Origin: Donghicola eburneus
GTDB taxonomy: Bacteria; Pseudomonadota; Alphaproteobacteria; Rhodobacterales; Rhodobacteraceae
NCBI RefSeq assembly: GCF_900115865.1
Contig: NZ_FOXY01000001.1
Location: forward strand, 62,001 to 126,000
Length of the DNA: 64,000 bases
Direction of reading: 5' to 3'
Shown piece by piece: positions 8,947 through 16,886 of this stretch. Numbering within the stretch: the stretch's first letter is position 1; each line of letters begins with the position of its first letter. The notes under the pieces were generated by a model that ran no database searches, was not told the DNA's origin, and was given only the letters and a program-made list of their open reading frames with translations. A program made the translations under genes and the position numbers.

Positions 8947-9408
8947 ATGGACAGATTCGACGCACACATCCTGAATGCCCTGCAAACCAATGCCCGCCTA
9001 ACCGCCGAGGCGCTGTCAGAAACCGTGGGCCTGTCGCCGGATGCCTGCCGGAAACGTCTTGCCAAACTTCGCGCCTCTGGCGTGATAGAGGCAGAAATCG
9101 CGGTTCTATCGCCAGAGGCTGTCGGACGGGGGCTTTTGCTGATTGTCGAGGTGTCTCTGCAAAACGAGCGGATGGCCGATATCGACCGCTTCAAAGAGCT
9201 GATGCAAGCCGCACCAGAGGTCATGCAGTGCTACTACGTCACTGGGGCCGAAGATTTCGTGCTGATCCTGTCCGCCAAAGACATGGCTGATTACGAGGCG
9301 TTTACGCGGCAGTATTTCTTTGCCAACGAGAATGTGCTGAAATTTCGGACAAGTGCTGTGATGGACCGCGTGAAAACGGGCTTTGCCCTGCCGGTCGAGG
9401 GCCATTGA
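8947..9408 (+). CDS. Lrp/AsnC-family transcriptional regulator
   Basis: Small regulator (153 residues) with the Lrp/AsnC layout: an N-terminal winged helix-turn-helix (MDRFDAHILNAL, then TVGLSPDACRKRLAKL as recognition region) and a C-terminal RAM ligand-sensing domain (VMQCYYVTGAEDFVL). The start at 8947 matches family N-termini; the same frame is open from 8617, but that portion overlaps the divergent PLP-lyase gene and has no homologous look. It probably senses an amino acid or pathway intermediate and controls the divergent racemase/M24/PLP operon from the 178-base intergenic region. No clear operator dyad was found there. Confidence 0.88.
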   Translation: MDRFDAHILNALQTNARLTAEALSETVGLSPDACRKRLAKLRASGVIEAEIAVLSPEAVGRGLLLIVEVSLQNERMADIDRFKELMQAAPEVMQCYYVTGAEDFVLILSAKDMADYEAFTRQYFFANENVLKFRTSAVMDRVKTGFALPVEGH

Positions 9409-9474
9409 CCGCGCCCACGGCGTTGTGAACGGACGTTTGTGGACAGGCGCGCAGGGGCAGTCAACCTAAGCGTC

Positions 9475-10452
9475 ATGATACACCGACGTTTTTTCATGAT
9501 TTCCGCCGCTGCGGCTGTGGCAACCCCGTCTTTGATCCGCGCGCAATCTGGGGGGCTGGATGCTGCGATCTCTGGGCTGTCCCAGTTGCACTCGCTTCAG
9601 GTCCAGCAGGGGGACGAGGTGATTTATGCCGCTGCCCCGCGCGGGCCGGGGCTGGACCGCGCGGCCAACATCAAATCCTGTTCCAAGAGCATTGTGGCGT
9701 TGCTACTGGGCTCTGCCATTGATCAAGGGGACATTCCGTCCGTCGACGCCACATTGGGGCAGGTGGCTCCAAGCATTTTGCCCGCAAACGCCACCGACGG
9801 TGCGGATGAGATCACGATGGAGGATTTGGTCACCCTGCGTGCGGGGCTGGAACGGACGTCCGGCGGCAATTACGGGGCGTGGGTCAGTTCACGAAACTGG
9901 CTCGCCGACGCTCTGAGCCGACCGATGGTCGCAGAGCCAGGCGGGCGCATGCTGTATTCAACAGGATCGACCCACATTCTGGGCGCCGCTTTGGCCGAAG
10001 CAACGGGGCAGAGCCTGCTGTCCTTGGCGCGTGACCGGCTTGGGCGCCCGATGGGGATCGAGATACCGCCGTGGACCCGCGATCCACAAGGTTACTACAT
10101 GGGCGGCAACGAGATGGCCTTGCGCCCGCGTGATATGCTGAAAATCGCGGCGATGGTGCGGGATCGTGGCATGTACGACGGCACCCAGGTGATTTCTGAA
10201 CGCTGGATCGCGGAGTCGGTAAAGCCGCGCGCCCGTTCGCCGTGGTCGGGCTTGGCCTATGGATACGGGTGGTTCTTGTCTGACACCGGCTACATCCTTG
10301 GCCGCGGATACGGCGGCCAGATCATTGCGGCCCATCCCGAGCGGGACTTGGCAGTTGCAATCACATCGGACCCCATGCAGCCCGCGCGATCGGGGGGCTA
10401 TTTCGGCGATTTGATGCAGTTGCTCGAAGGTCCGGTTCTGTCTGTCAGCTAA
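9475..10452 (+). CDS. exported serine hydrolase, beta-lactamase/DD-peptidase fold
   Basis: A 325-residue class C beta-lactamase-like serine hydrolase (PF00144 type). The N-terminus MIHRRFFMISAAAAVATPSLIRAQ is a signal peptide, so it acts in the periplasm. The nucleophile motif SxxK is S68-C-S-K71, and the second motif reads YST near residue 161 in place of the usual YxN. A late GRGYGGQII segment sits where the KTG-like motif of the family lies. The start at 9475 begins the signal peptide; the frame is open upstream to 9439. Such proteins are usually esterases or peptidases of unknown substrate. It converges on the ectoine-hydrolase-like gene with a shared hairpin terminator, and no operon partner is evident. 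Confidence 0.8.
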   Translation: MIHRRFFMISAAAAVATPSLIRAQSGGLDAAISGLSQLHSLQVQQGDEVIYAAAPRGPGLDRAANIKSCSKSIVALLLGSAIDQGDIPSVDATLGQVAPSILPANATDGADEITMEDLVTLRAGLERTSGGNYGAWVSSRNWLADALSRPMVAEPGGRMLYSTGSTHILGAALAEATGQSLLSLARDRLGRPMGIEIPPWTRDPQGYYMGGNEMALRPRDMLKIAAMVRDRGMYDGTQVISERWIAESVKPRARSPWSGLAYGYGWFLSDTGYILGRGYGGQIIAAHPERDLAVAITSDPMQPARSGGYFGDLMQLLEGPVLSVS

Positions 10453-10455
10453 AAT

Positions 10456-10484
10456 AGTGGCCCGAGGGGATACCTCGGGCCACT
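10456..10484. terminator. bidirectional hairpin terminator
   Basis: A perfect 12-base-pair stem (AGTGGCCCGAGG at 10456-10467 against CCTCGGGCCACT at 10473-10484) with a 5-base loop separates the convergent serine hydrolase and DoeA-like genes. A short T-rich stretch follows on the plus strand, and the A-rich sequence AAAATA supplies the T-tract on the minus strand, so it probably serves both genes. Confidence 0.8.
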
Positions 10485-10496
10485 GTTTGATTTGGC

Positions 10497-11693
10497 CTAG
10501 CTTTTCACCAGCATCTTGCGTGGCAGGTCGCAAAAGACCTCGGGTGCGCCGTCGGTGATGGCGATGGACTCTGTGGTCTCGTAGCCCCAAGTCTCCATCC
10601 ACAGGCCCGTCATGAAATGGAAAGTCATCCCGGGCTGCAACTCGGTCATGTCGCCGCGGCGCAGGGACATGGTGCGCTCGCCCCAATCCGGCGGGTAGCT
10701 CAGACCGATGGAGTAGCCACAGCGGTTGTCCTTGACGATCCCACGCTTCTCCAAAGACTTAAAGAATGCATCTGCGATGTCGTGACAGGTGTTGCCTGCC
10801 CGCGCAGCCTCTAGGCCCGCGTCCATGCCCTCGAGCACGGCCTTTTCCGCTTCGATGATCTCTTGCGGCGGTTTGCCCAGGAAGATCGTCCGCGATAGGG
10901 GCACGTGGTAGCGCTGATAGCAGCCCGCGATTTCAAAGAACGTGCCTTCGTTCTCTTTCATGGGCAGGTCGTCCCACGTCAGGTGCGGGGCGGCGGCGTC
11001 TGGGCCCGATGGCAGCAGGGGCACGATGGCGGGATAGTCGCCGCCATGGCCGTACCATTCGTCGTAGCGCAGGCCCGCATCGTAGATTTCCGCCACCAGA
11101 TCGCATTTCCGCACGCCGACCTCAATCTTGTCGGCAATGCGGTGGTGCATCCGCTCGACGATGCGGGCGGCTTGGCGCATGTATTCCAGCTCTTTTTCGG
11201 ATTTGACCGCGCGCTCCCAGTTGATGAAGCCGGTCGAGTCCTTAAATTTCGCGTTGGGCAGGCCGTTTTGCAGACGCTCGAAGGCGCGGGCCGAGAACCA
11301 GTAGTTGTCCATCTCGACGCCGATGGTGCCCTTGTCCCAGCCCATATCGGTCAGGCGGTCGCACAGGTATTCCATCGGGTGGATTTCCGTCGACTGCACG
11401 TAATGGTCGGGATAGCCGATGACGTTGTCGCGGCTAACCCAGACCGTGCGATAGGCGCCTTGGGCGTCCTGAGAGCGGCCAAACCAGACCGGATCACCCG
11501 TGGGCCCGATCACAACGCACTGGTGCACATAGAAGGACCAGCCCCCATAGCCAGACACCCAAGACATGTTCGAAGGGTCGCTGACAATCAGCATATCGAG
11601 CCCTTGCTTTTCCATCTTGGCGCGGATTTTGACCAGCCGCGCGCGGTACTCTTCGGTGGTGTACCGCTCTGGTGTTCGTTGCAGTTTGTTCAT
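10497..11693 (-). CDS. doeA: ectoine hydrolase-like M24 protein (DoeA/EutD)
   Basis: A 398-residue creatinase-fold protein close in length and layout to ectoine hydrolase DoeA/EutD, which opens the ectoine ring to N-acetyl-2,4-diaminobutyrate. Supporting stretches are SGYGGWSFYVHQ, WFGRSQDAQGA and IGYPDHYVQSTEIHPM. In the C-terminal domain the metal-ligand positions of M24 peptidases are replaced (FFEIAGCYQRYH, then MTGLWMETWGYE), as expected for metal-independent members such as creatinase and EutD. The start at 11693 has AAAGG five bases upstream. Divergent from an AsnC gene that precedes an aldehyde dehydrogenase and an aminotransferase, as in known ectoine clusters. No DoeB/EutE deacetylase or ectoine importer lies nearby, so another cyclic amidine remains possible. 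Confidence 0.72.
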   Translation of the reverse strand: MNKLQRTPERYTTEEYRARLVKIRAKMEKQGLDMLIVSDPSNMSWVSGYGGWSFYVHQCVVIGPTGDPVWFGRSQDAQGAYRTVWVSRDNVIGYPDHYVQSTEIHPMEYLCDRLTDMGWDKGTIGVEMDNYWFSARAFERLQNGLPNAKFKDSTGFINWERAVKSEKELEYMRQAARIVERMHHRIADKIEVGVRKCDLVAEIYDAGLRYDEWYGHGGDYPAIVPLLPSGPDAAAPHLTWDDLPMKENEGTFFEIAGCYQRYHVPLSRTIFLGKPPQEIIEAEKAVLEGMDAGLEAARAGNTCHDIADAFFKSLEKRGIVKDNRCGYSIGLSYPPDWGERTMSLRRGDMTELQPGMTFHFMTGLWMETWGYETTESIAITDGAPEVFCDLPRKMLVKS

Positions 11694-11941
11694 GTAGGCC
11701 TTTCGTTCAAGTCGTGCCGACCTGCGTTTTGGCTGGGCCAAAAACAGGGCGGGGCATCGCGCCAGAGGTGTCCCAAGGTGGCCTTGCCTGATCGGGTCAG
11801 GCGGTCGGGCTTGGTCTCGGTCGGGACCAAATCGGCCCGCCGGTCATGCGATAGCGCGATCCTGTCAATCTCATGAACGCTCGGCAAGTGGGAGAGATGA
11901 AAATTCTGGGTCCGCCCATACGGAAGGACAGATTATGTCTT

Positions 11942-11955
11942 GGATTGACAAATCC
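11942..11955. promoter_or_regulatory. candidate AsnC operator, 14-bp dyad
   Basis: GGATT-GACA-AATCC is a perfect inverted repeat with a 4-base spacer in the 287-base region between the divergent doeA-like and asnC-like genes, 25 bases before the asnC start. It contains TTGACA (11945-11950), which could be a -35 element, although no convincing -10 follows at 16-17 bases. Its size suits an Lrp/AsnC half-operator. Assignment to the adjacent regulator is inference. Confidence 0.35.
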
Positions 11956-11980
11956 TTGCGCCTCGCGGAACAACCTGTGC

Positions 11981-12463
11981 ATGGACCGCACCCGCCTTGA
12001 TGACCGAGATATCGCCATTCTAGCCACCCTCAGCCGCGAGGGCCGGATCGCCAAAACCGAATTGGCGGCGCGGGTGAACCTGTCTCCGACGCCATGCTGG
12101 GAACGGATGAAGCGTCTGGAAAAGGCGGGCCTGATCCGCGGCTACCGCGCCGAAATCGACCTAGAGGCGTTGGGTCCCCACGTGCAGGTCTTTGTCACGG
12201 TCGAGTTGGAAAGCCACAAAGCAGAGAGTTTTCAACTGTTCGAGCGTACCGTGGGCCGGATGGACGCAGTGACGGGCTGTTGGGCGATCGGTGGCGGCTA
12301 TGATTATCTGATGCAGATGGTCACGACAGATGTCGCCACTTTCCAAGAGCTTATGGACGGTCTGCTGGAAAGCCGCGCGGGCGTGCGCCGCTACTACAGC
12401 TATATCGTGACCAAGCCGATCAAAGCCGATCCGCCCGCCATGGGCCTCTTGCGCGGGGACTAG
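11981..12463 (+). CDS. Lrp/AsnC-family regulator (DoeX/AsnC-like)
   Basis: A 160-residue regulator with an N-terminal helix-turn-helix (DDRDIAILATLSREGRIAKTELAARVNLSPTP continuing into CWERMKRLEKAG) and a C-terminal RAM domain (CWAIGGGYDYLMQM). The start at 11981 aligns with family N-termini; the frame is open back to 11873. It sits between a DoeA-like hydrolase and genes for an aldehyde dehydrogenase and a class III aminotransferase, the arrangement in which the AsnC/DoeX regulator is found in ectoine utilisation loci of roseobacters and Halomonas. It likely responds to a diaminobutyrate-type intermediate, by analogy with those clusters. Confidence 0.87.
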   Translation: MDRTRLDDRDIAILATLSREGRIAKTELAARVNLSPTPCWERMKRLEKAGLIRGYRAEIDLEALGPHVQVFVTVELESHKAESFQLFERTVGRMDAVTGCWAIGGGYDYLMQMVTTDVATFQELMDGLLESRAGVRRYYSYIVTKPIKADPPAMGLLRGD

Positions 12464-12496
12464 AGATTTCCTCTAGCCAAGGCCGCGGGAAAAGAG

Positions 12497-12538
12497 AACC
12501 TCTCTGCCGTTTTCACTTAGAACAGCGAAAACCTCTCT
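12497..12538. promoter_or_regulatory. repeat-containing control region before the aldehyde dehydrogenase
   Basis: Within the 115-base gap between the AsnC gene and the aldehyde dehydrogenase, AACCTCTCT occurs at 12497-12505 and again at 12530-12538 (33 bases apart, about three helical turns). Between and overlapping them lies an inverted repeat GTTTTC (12509-12514) and GAAAAC (12527-12532). The layout resembles a multi-site operator, plausibly for the upstream AsnC protein. No firm -35/-10 pair was identified. Confidence 0.35.
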
Positions 12539-12578
12539 CTGGGGCGGTCTAAGGTCGTGGTGAAAGGAGACCACAGCC

Positions 12579-14036
12579 ATGACCGAGATGTCGAAGCGTT
12601 TGACGCCATGGATTACTGACGCGGCCCTCCTGCGCGGCAACGGAGATTTCGCAGGGCAGGGGCGGCTGGCCGTCCGCGATCCTGCCACTGGTGATCTGGT
12701 GGCGCAGGTCGCTCTAAGCGACGCCATCGGTGCCCGCGCTGCCGTGGATGCGGCCGATGAGGCTTTTGGCGATTGGGCGGGGATGCTGCCGCAAGATCGC
12801 GCTAGCCTGCTGCACCGTTGGCACGACCTAATCCTCGATGCCAAAGAGGATTTGGCCCAGATCATGGTCGCCGAGCAGGGCAAGCCGATCAGCGAAGCGC
12901 GGGGCGAGATTGACTACGCCGCCAGCTTTGTCCGGTTCTATGCCGAAGAGGCGCTGCGCCCGAATATCGAGGGCGTCACCAGCCATCTGCCCGATGCAGA
13001 GATGGAATTGTGGCGTGAACCCGTGGGGGTGGCTGCACTGATTACGCCGTGGAACTTCCCCAGTGCGATGATCACCCGCAAAGCCGCCGCCGCCTTGGCT
13101 GCGGGCTGCACGGTCATCATCCATCCCTCTGCCGAAACGCCGCTGTCCGCGCTGGCTCTGGCCGAACTGGCCCGCCGCGCAGGCTTCCCCGAGGGGGTCA
13201 TGAGCACTGTGGTGGGCGACGCCGCCACCATCGTAGGCGAGTGGACTGCTGATGCGCGTGTGCGGGCGCTGTCTTTCACTGGGTCAACCGAAGTGGGCAA
13301 ACTGCTCTATCGCCAGTCCGCAGATACGGTGAAACGTCTGGTGCTAGAATTGGGCGGTCACGCGCCATTCATCGTCTTTGATGACGCTGATTTGGACCGC
13401 GCGGTCACTGAAGCTGTCAAAGCCAAGTTCGCGACCTCTGGTCAGGATTGCCTAGGGGCCAACCGCATTTACGTGCAGCGCGAGGTTTACGCCGAGTTTT
13501 GCGCACGTTTCACCCAAGCGGTCCAAGCCCTGAGCATGGGAAGCGGCCAGAACGACCCCGATATCGGACCGTTGATCAACGAAAAGGCGATCCAGAAGCA
13601 GGTCGAGCAAGTCACCGATGCACTGGCCAACGGCGCCAAAGTGCTGACCGGCGGCGCTGTGGACGAGAGCCTTGGCCCGCTGTTTTTCCAGCCGACGGTG
13701 CTGGCCGATGTGCCCGACACCGCTGCGATCATGAGCCAAGAGAACTTTGGCCCTGTCGCGCCAATTACCGCCTTTGACACCGAAGAAGAGGCGATTCAGC
13801 GCGCCAATGCCACAGAATACGGACTGGTCGCCTATGTGCACAGTCTGGACCCGCGCCGCATCTACCGCCTGACCCGCGCCCTGCAATTCGGCATGGTGGC
13901 GGTCAATCGGACCAAGGTGACGGGCGCGCCGATCCCCTTTGGCGGGGTCAAACAATCCGGTCTGGGGCGCGAAGGTGCGCGCCAAGGCCTCGAAGCATTC
14001 ACTGACATCAAATACGTCTGCCGCGATTGGGGCTGA
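12579..14036 (+). CDS. NAD(P)-dependent semialdehyde dehydrogenase (DoeC/Ssd-like)
   Basis: Aldehyde dehydrogenase of 485 residues in the succinate-semialdehyde dehydrogenase branch. The active-site cysteine is Cys291 in SGQDCLGANR and the general base Glu257 in LELGGHAP; the nucleotide-binding signature ITPWNFP is present near residue 155. The start is preceded by AAAGGAGA. The gene is followed 13 bases later by a class III aminotransferase and preceded by an AsnC regulator, matching the ssd-atf (doeC-doeD) pair of ectoine degradation, where the aminotransferase makes aspartate semialdehyde and this enzyme oxidises it to aspartate. The exact substrate here is inferred from that context. Confidence 0.85.
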   Translation: MTEMSKRLTPWITDAALLRGNGDFAGQGRLAVRDPATGDLVAQVALSDAIGARAAVDAADEAFGDWAGMLPQDRASLLHRWHDLILDAKEDLAQIMVAEQGKPISEARGEIDYAASFVRFYAEEALRPNIEGVTSHLPDAEMELWREPVGVAALITPWNFPSAMITRKAAAALAAGCTVIIHPSAETPLSALALAELARRAGFPEGVMSTVVGDAATIVGEWTADARVRALSFTGSTEVGKLLYRQSADTVKRLVLELGGHAPFIVFDDADLDRAVTEAVKAKFATSGQDCLGANRIYVQREVYAEFCARFTQAVQALSMGSGQNDPDIGPLINEKAIQKQVEQVTDALANGAKVLTGGAVDESLGPLFFQPTVLADVPDTAAIMSQENFGPVAPITAFDTEEEAIQRANATEYGLVAYVHSLDPRRIYRLTRALQFGMVAVNRTKVTGAPIPFGGVKQSGLGREGARQGLEAFTDIKYVCRDWG

Positions 14037-14049
14037 CAGGAGAGGACCT

Positions 14050-15420
14050 ATGCTAAGAAACGATATGCTCGAACAGTGGGATCGCGAAAACTTCTTCCAT
14101 CCCTCGACCCATCTGGGCCAGTTTGCCCGAGGCGAGGCGCCCCAGCGCGTGATCAAAACCGCGACCGGCTGCCATATCGAGGACCGTGACGGCACCAAGC
14201 TGCTGGACGCGTTCGCTGGCCTGTATTGCGTGAACGTGGGCTATGGCCGCACCGATATCGCTGATGCGATTGCCGATCAGGCGCGTGAACTGGCCTATTA
14301 CCACTCTTATGTGGGTCACGGGACCGAAGCCAGCATCACTCTGGCCAAAATGGTTCTGGACCGCGCCCCGGACCACATGTCCAAGGTGTACTTCGGCATG
14401 TCCGGCTCTGATGCGAACGAGACCAACATCAAGCTGGTCTGGTACTACAACAACATCCTTGGCCGCCCCGAGAAGAAGAAGATCATCTCGCGGTGGCGCG
14501 GCTACCACGGGTCGGGCCTGATGACTGGCTCGCTGACGGGTCTGGAACTGTTCCACAAGAAGTTCGACCTGCCGCTGACCCAAGTCATCCACACCGAGGC
14601 GCCGTATTACTATCGACGCAACGATGTTTCGATGACCGAAGAGCAGTTCGTGGCCCATTGCGCTGCCGAACTGGAGGCGCTGATCGAGCGCGAGGGCGCG
14701 GACACCATCGCAGCCTTTATCGGCGAGCCTGTTCTGGGCACCGGCGGCATCGTGCCCCCGCCCGCAGGCTATTGGGAGGCGATCCAGCCGATCCTTCAAA
14801 AGCATGACATCCTGCTGATCGCCGACGAGGTTGTCACCGGTTTTGGCCGTTTGGGCAGCATGTTCGGCTCGCTTCACTACGATCTGAAGCCTGACCTGAT
14901 CACCATCGCCAAGGGTCTGACCTCGGCCTACGCGCCGCTGTCCGGTTCGATCGTCAGCGACAAGATGTGGAAAGTGCTGGAGCAGGGCACCGACGAAAAC
15001 GGCCCCATCGGCCACGGCTGGACCTACTCGGCGCACCCCATTGGCGCAGCGGCGGGTGTCGCCAACCTAAAGCTGATCGACGAGCTGAACCTTGTGCAGG
15101 CGGCAGGTGAGAATGGCGCCTACTTCCAGGCGGCTCTGCGGAATGCTCTGTCCGAGCACGCAAATGTCGGCGAAATTCGCGGCGAGGGCATGATGGCCGC
15201 GATCGAGTTCGTCGCAGACCGCGACAGCCGCACCTTCTTTGATGCATCAGAGAAAGTCGGGCCCAGCGTTGCTGCAGCGCTGCTGGAGCAGGGCGTGATC
15301 GGCCGCGCGATGCCGCAGGGCGATATCCTTGGCTTTGCGCCGCCGTTCTGCCTGACACAGGCCGAGGCGGACGAGGTGGCCGAGAAGACCGCTAAAGCCG
15401 TGGCAAAGGTTCTGGGATAA
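14050..15420 (+). CDS. class III PLP aminotransferase (DoeD/Atf-like)
   Basis: A 456-residue class III (omega) aminotransferase. The PLP lysine lies in DLITIAKGLTSAYAPLSG, preceded by the cofactor aspartate in LLIADEVVTGFGR, and GWTYSAHPIGAAA lies downstream as in the family. The start at 14050 has GGAGAGGA just upstream; the frame is open to 13939 inside the dehydrogenase gene but without a ribosome-binding site. Coupled to the aldehyde dehydrogenase, it would transfer the terminal amino group of 2,4-diaminobutyrate or a similar diamine. The gene ends at a strong hairpin terminator, so the transcript closes here. Confidence 0.87.
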   Translation: MLRNDMLEQWDRENFFHPSTHLGQFARGEAPQRVIKTATGCHIEDRDGTKLLDAFAGLYCVNVGYGRTDIADAIADQARELAYYHSYVGHGTEASITLAKMVLDRAPDHMSKVYFGMSGSDANETNIKLVWYYNNILGRPEKKKIISRWRGYHGSGLMTGSLTGLELFHKKFDLPLTQVIHTEAPYYYRRNDVSMTEEQFVAHCAAELEALIEREGADTIAAFIGEPVLGTGGIVPPPAGYWEAIQPILQKHDILLIADEVVTGFGRLGSMFGSLHYDLKPDLITIAKGLTSAYAPLSGSIVSDKMWKVLEQGTDENGPIGHGWTYSAHPIGAAAGVANLKLIDELNLVQAAGENGAYFQAALRNALSEHANVGEIRGEGMMAAIEFVADRDSRTFFDASEKVGPSVAAALLEQGVIGRAMPQGDILGFAPPFCLTQAEADEVAEKTAKAVAKVLG

Positions 15421-15441
15421 CTTCCCACCGTTTGTAACAAA

Positions 15442-15474
15442 AAGCGCGGTCCCAATCGGGGCCGCGCTTCTTTT
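15442..15474. terminator. bidirectional hairpin terminator
   Basis: AAGCGCGGTCCC (15442-15453) pairs with GGGGCCGCGCTT (15458-15469) around a 4-base loop, with one G-T pair, and is followed by CTTTT on the plus strand. On the minus strand the A-run before the stem (AAAAA at 15439-15443) gives a T-tract. It ends both the aminotransferase transcript and the convergent O-acetylhomoserine sulfhydrylase transcript. Confidence 0.82.
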
Positions 15475-15489
15475 GCGTCAGGGCAGGGA

Positions 15490-16779
15490 TCAGGCCGTTG
15501 CTTTGGCCAGACCCTGATCCAGATCGGCGATAATGTCCTCGACCTCTTCGATCCCGATCGAGATGCGGACCACATTCGGGGCCGCGCCCGCTTTGATCTG
15601 TTGCTCTTCTTCCAGCTGGCGGTGGGTGGTCGATGCCGGATGGATGATCAGGCTGCGCGTATCCCCAAGGTTCGCCACGTGGCTGAACAGGTTCAGGCTA
15701 TCCACCAGTTTGACGCAGGCGTCATAGCCGCCTTTGACCGCCACGGTGAACAGTGCGCCTGCGCCTTTGGGCACGATCCGCTGCGCCTTTTCATACGAGG
15801 GCGAGGACGGCAGGCCAGCAAAGGTCACGCCTTCGACGCGAGGATCTTTTTCCAGCCATTCTGCCACGGCCTTGGCGTTTTCGATGTGGCGCTGCATCCG
15901 CAGACCCAGCGTTTCGATGCCCATCAGCGTGTAGTGCGCGCCCTGCGGGTTCATAGTCATGCCCAGATCGCGCAGACCCACGGCAATCGAGTGGAATGTG
16001 AACGCCATCGGCCCCAGCGCCTCGTGGAACTTCAGGCCGTGATAGGCAGGCTCGGGCGCGGAGAGCGAGGGGAATTTGTCCGATGCGGACCAGTCGAATT
16101 TTCCTGAGTCCACGACCACGCCGCCGGTCACGGTGCCGTTGCCGGTCATGTATTTGGTGGCCGAGTGCACCACCAACGTCGCGCCATGGTCGATGGGGCG
16201 GCAGAGGTAGGGTGTCGCTGTGGTGTTGTCGACGATCAGAGGAATGCCAGCCTCGTCCGCGATTTTCGCCATCGCGTCCAGATCGGTCACATACCCGCCA
16301 GGGTTTGCGATGGTCTCGCAGAACAGGGCGCGGGTGTCTTCGTTGATGGCCGCCTTGATGGCCTCCAGATCGTCGGTGTCCACGAAAGTGGCCGACCAGC
16401 CAAAGCGTTTGATCGTCTGGCTGAACTGCGTGATCGTGCCGCCGTACAGGCGCGAGGACGCGACCACATTGCAGCCCGGTCCCATCAGCGGAAACAGTGC
16501 CATAATCTGTGCAGCATGCCCCGACGAGCAGCAAATCGCCCCTGCGCCGCCCTCGAGCGCTGCGACGCGGTTGGCCAGCGCCGACACGGTCGGGTTGGTC
16601 AGGCGCGAGTAGATGTAGCCGACTTCTTCTAGGTTGAAGAGACGCGCTGCGTGCTCTGCGTCGCGAAAGACATAGGATGTGGATTGGTAGATGGGAACTT
16701 GGCGTGCGCCGGTGGCCGGATCAGGCTCTGTGCCCGCGTGGACGGCGAGAGTGCCGAATCCCAAAGATTGCTCGCTCAT
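15490..16779 (-). CDS. metY: O-acetylhomoserine sulfhydrylase (aminocarboxypropyltransferase)
   Basis: PLP enzyme of the Cys/Met metabolism family, 429 residues, which makes homocysteine from O-acetylhomoserine and sulfide in methionine synthesis. The N-terminus [20 protein letters not shown] and QSTSYVFRD are typical of MetY, and the PLP lysine is Lys209 in [11 protein letters not shown]. The C-terminal [14 protein letters not shown] motif distinguishes MetY/MetZ from cystathionine beta-lyase. A strong ribosome-binding site (GAGGAGGAG) precedes the start. I looked for a SAM-II riboswitch in the leader, as many alphaproteobacterial met genes have one, and saw none. Stand-alone gene, unrelated to its catabolic neighbours. 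Confidence 0.92.
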   Translation of the reverse strand: MSEQSLGFGTLAVHAGTEPDPATGARQVPIYQSTSYVFRDAEHAARLFNLEEVGYIYSRLTNPTVSALANRVAALEGGAGAICCSSGHAAQIMALFPLMGPGCNVVASSRLYGGTITQFSQTIKRFGWSATFVDTDDLEAIKAAINEDTRALFCETIANPGGYVTDLDAMAKIADEAGIPLIVDNTTATPYLCRPIDHGATLVVHSATKYMTGNGTVTGGVVVDSGKFDWSASDKFPSLSAPEPAYHGLKFHEALGPMAFTFHSIAVGLRDLGMTMNPQGAHYTLMGIETLGLRMQRHIENAKAVAEWLEKDPRVEGVTFAGLPSSPSYEKAQRIVPKGAGALFTVAVKGGYDACVKLVDSLNLFSHVANLGDTRSLIIHPASTTHRQLEEEQQIKAGAAPNVVRISIGIEEVEDIIADLDQGLAKATA

Positions 16780-16858
16780 GATGACTCCTCCTCATTTCAC
16801 GCGGAGCCTAGAACAATGAGAGGAGGACCATCAATGGGATTTCATAGGTATCGGTGGT

Positions 16859-16879
16859 GCCCCCAGAAATTCCGGGGGC
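16859..16879. terminator. inverted repeat downstream of the OmpA-family gene
   Basis: GCCCCC (16859-16864) and GGGGGC (16874-16879) form a 6-base-pair GC-rich stem with a 9-base loop just after the stop of the minus-strand OmpA-family gene. No T-tract follows on either strand, so termination would be weak or factor-assisted. Confidence 0.4.
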
Positions 16880-16886
16880 AGCCAGC

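Noticed and set aside
16780-16860. SAM-II riboswitch in the metY leader
   Set aside because: The leader is short and lacks the conserved core expected for SAM-II; only a strong ribosome-binding site is visible.
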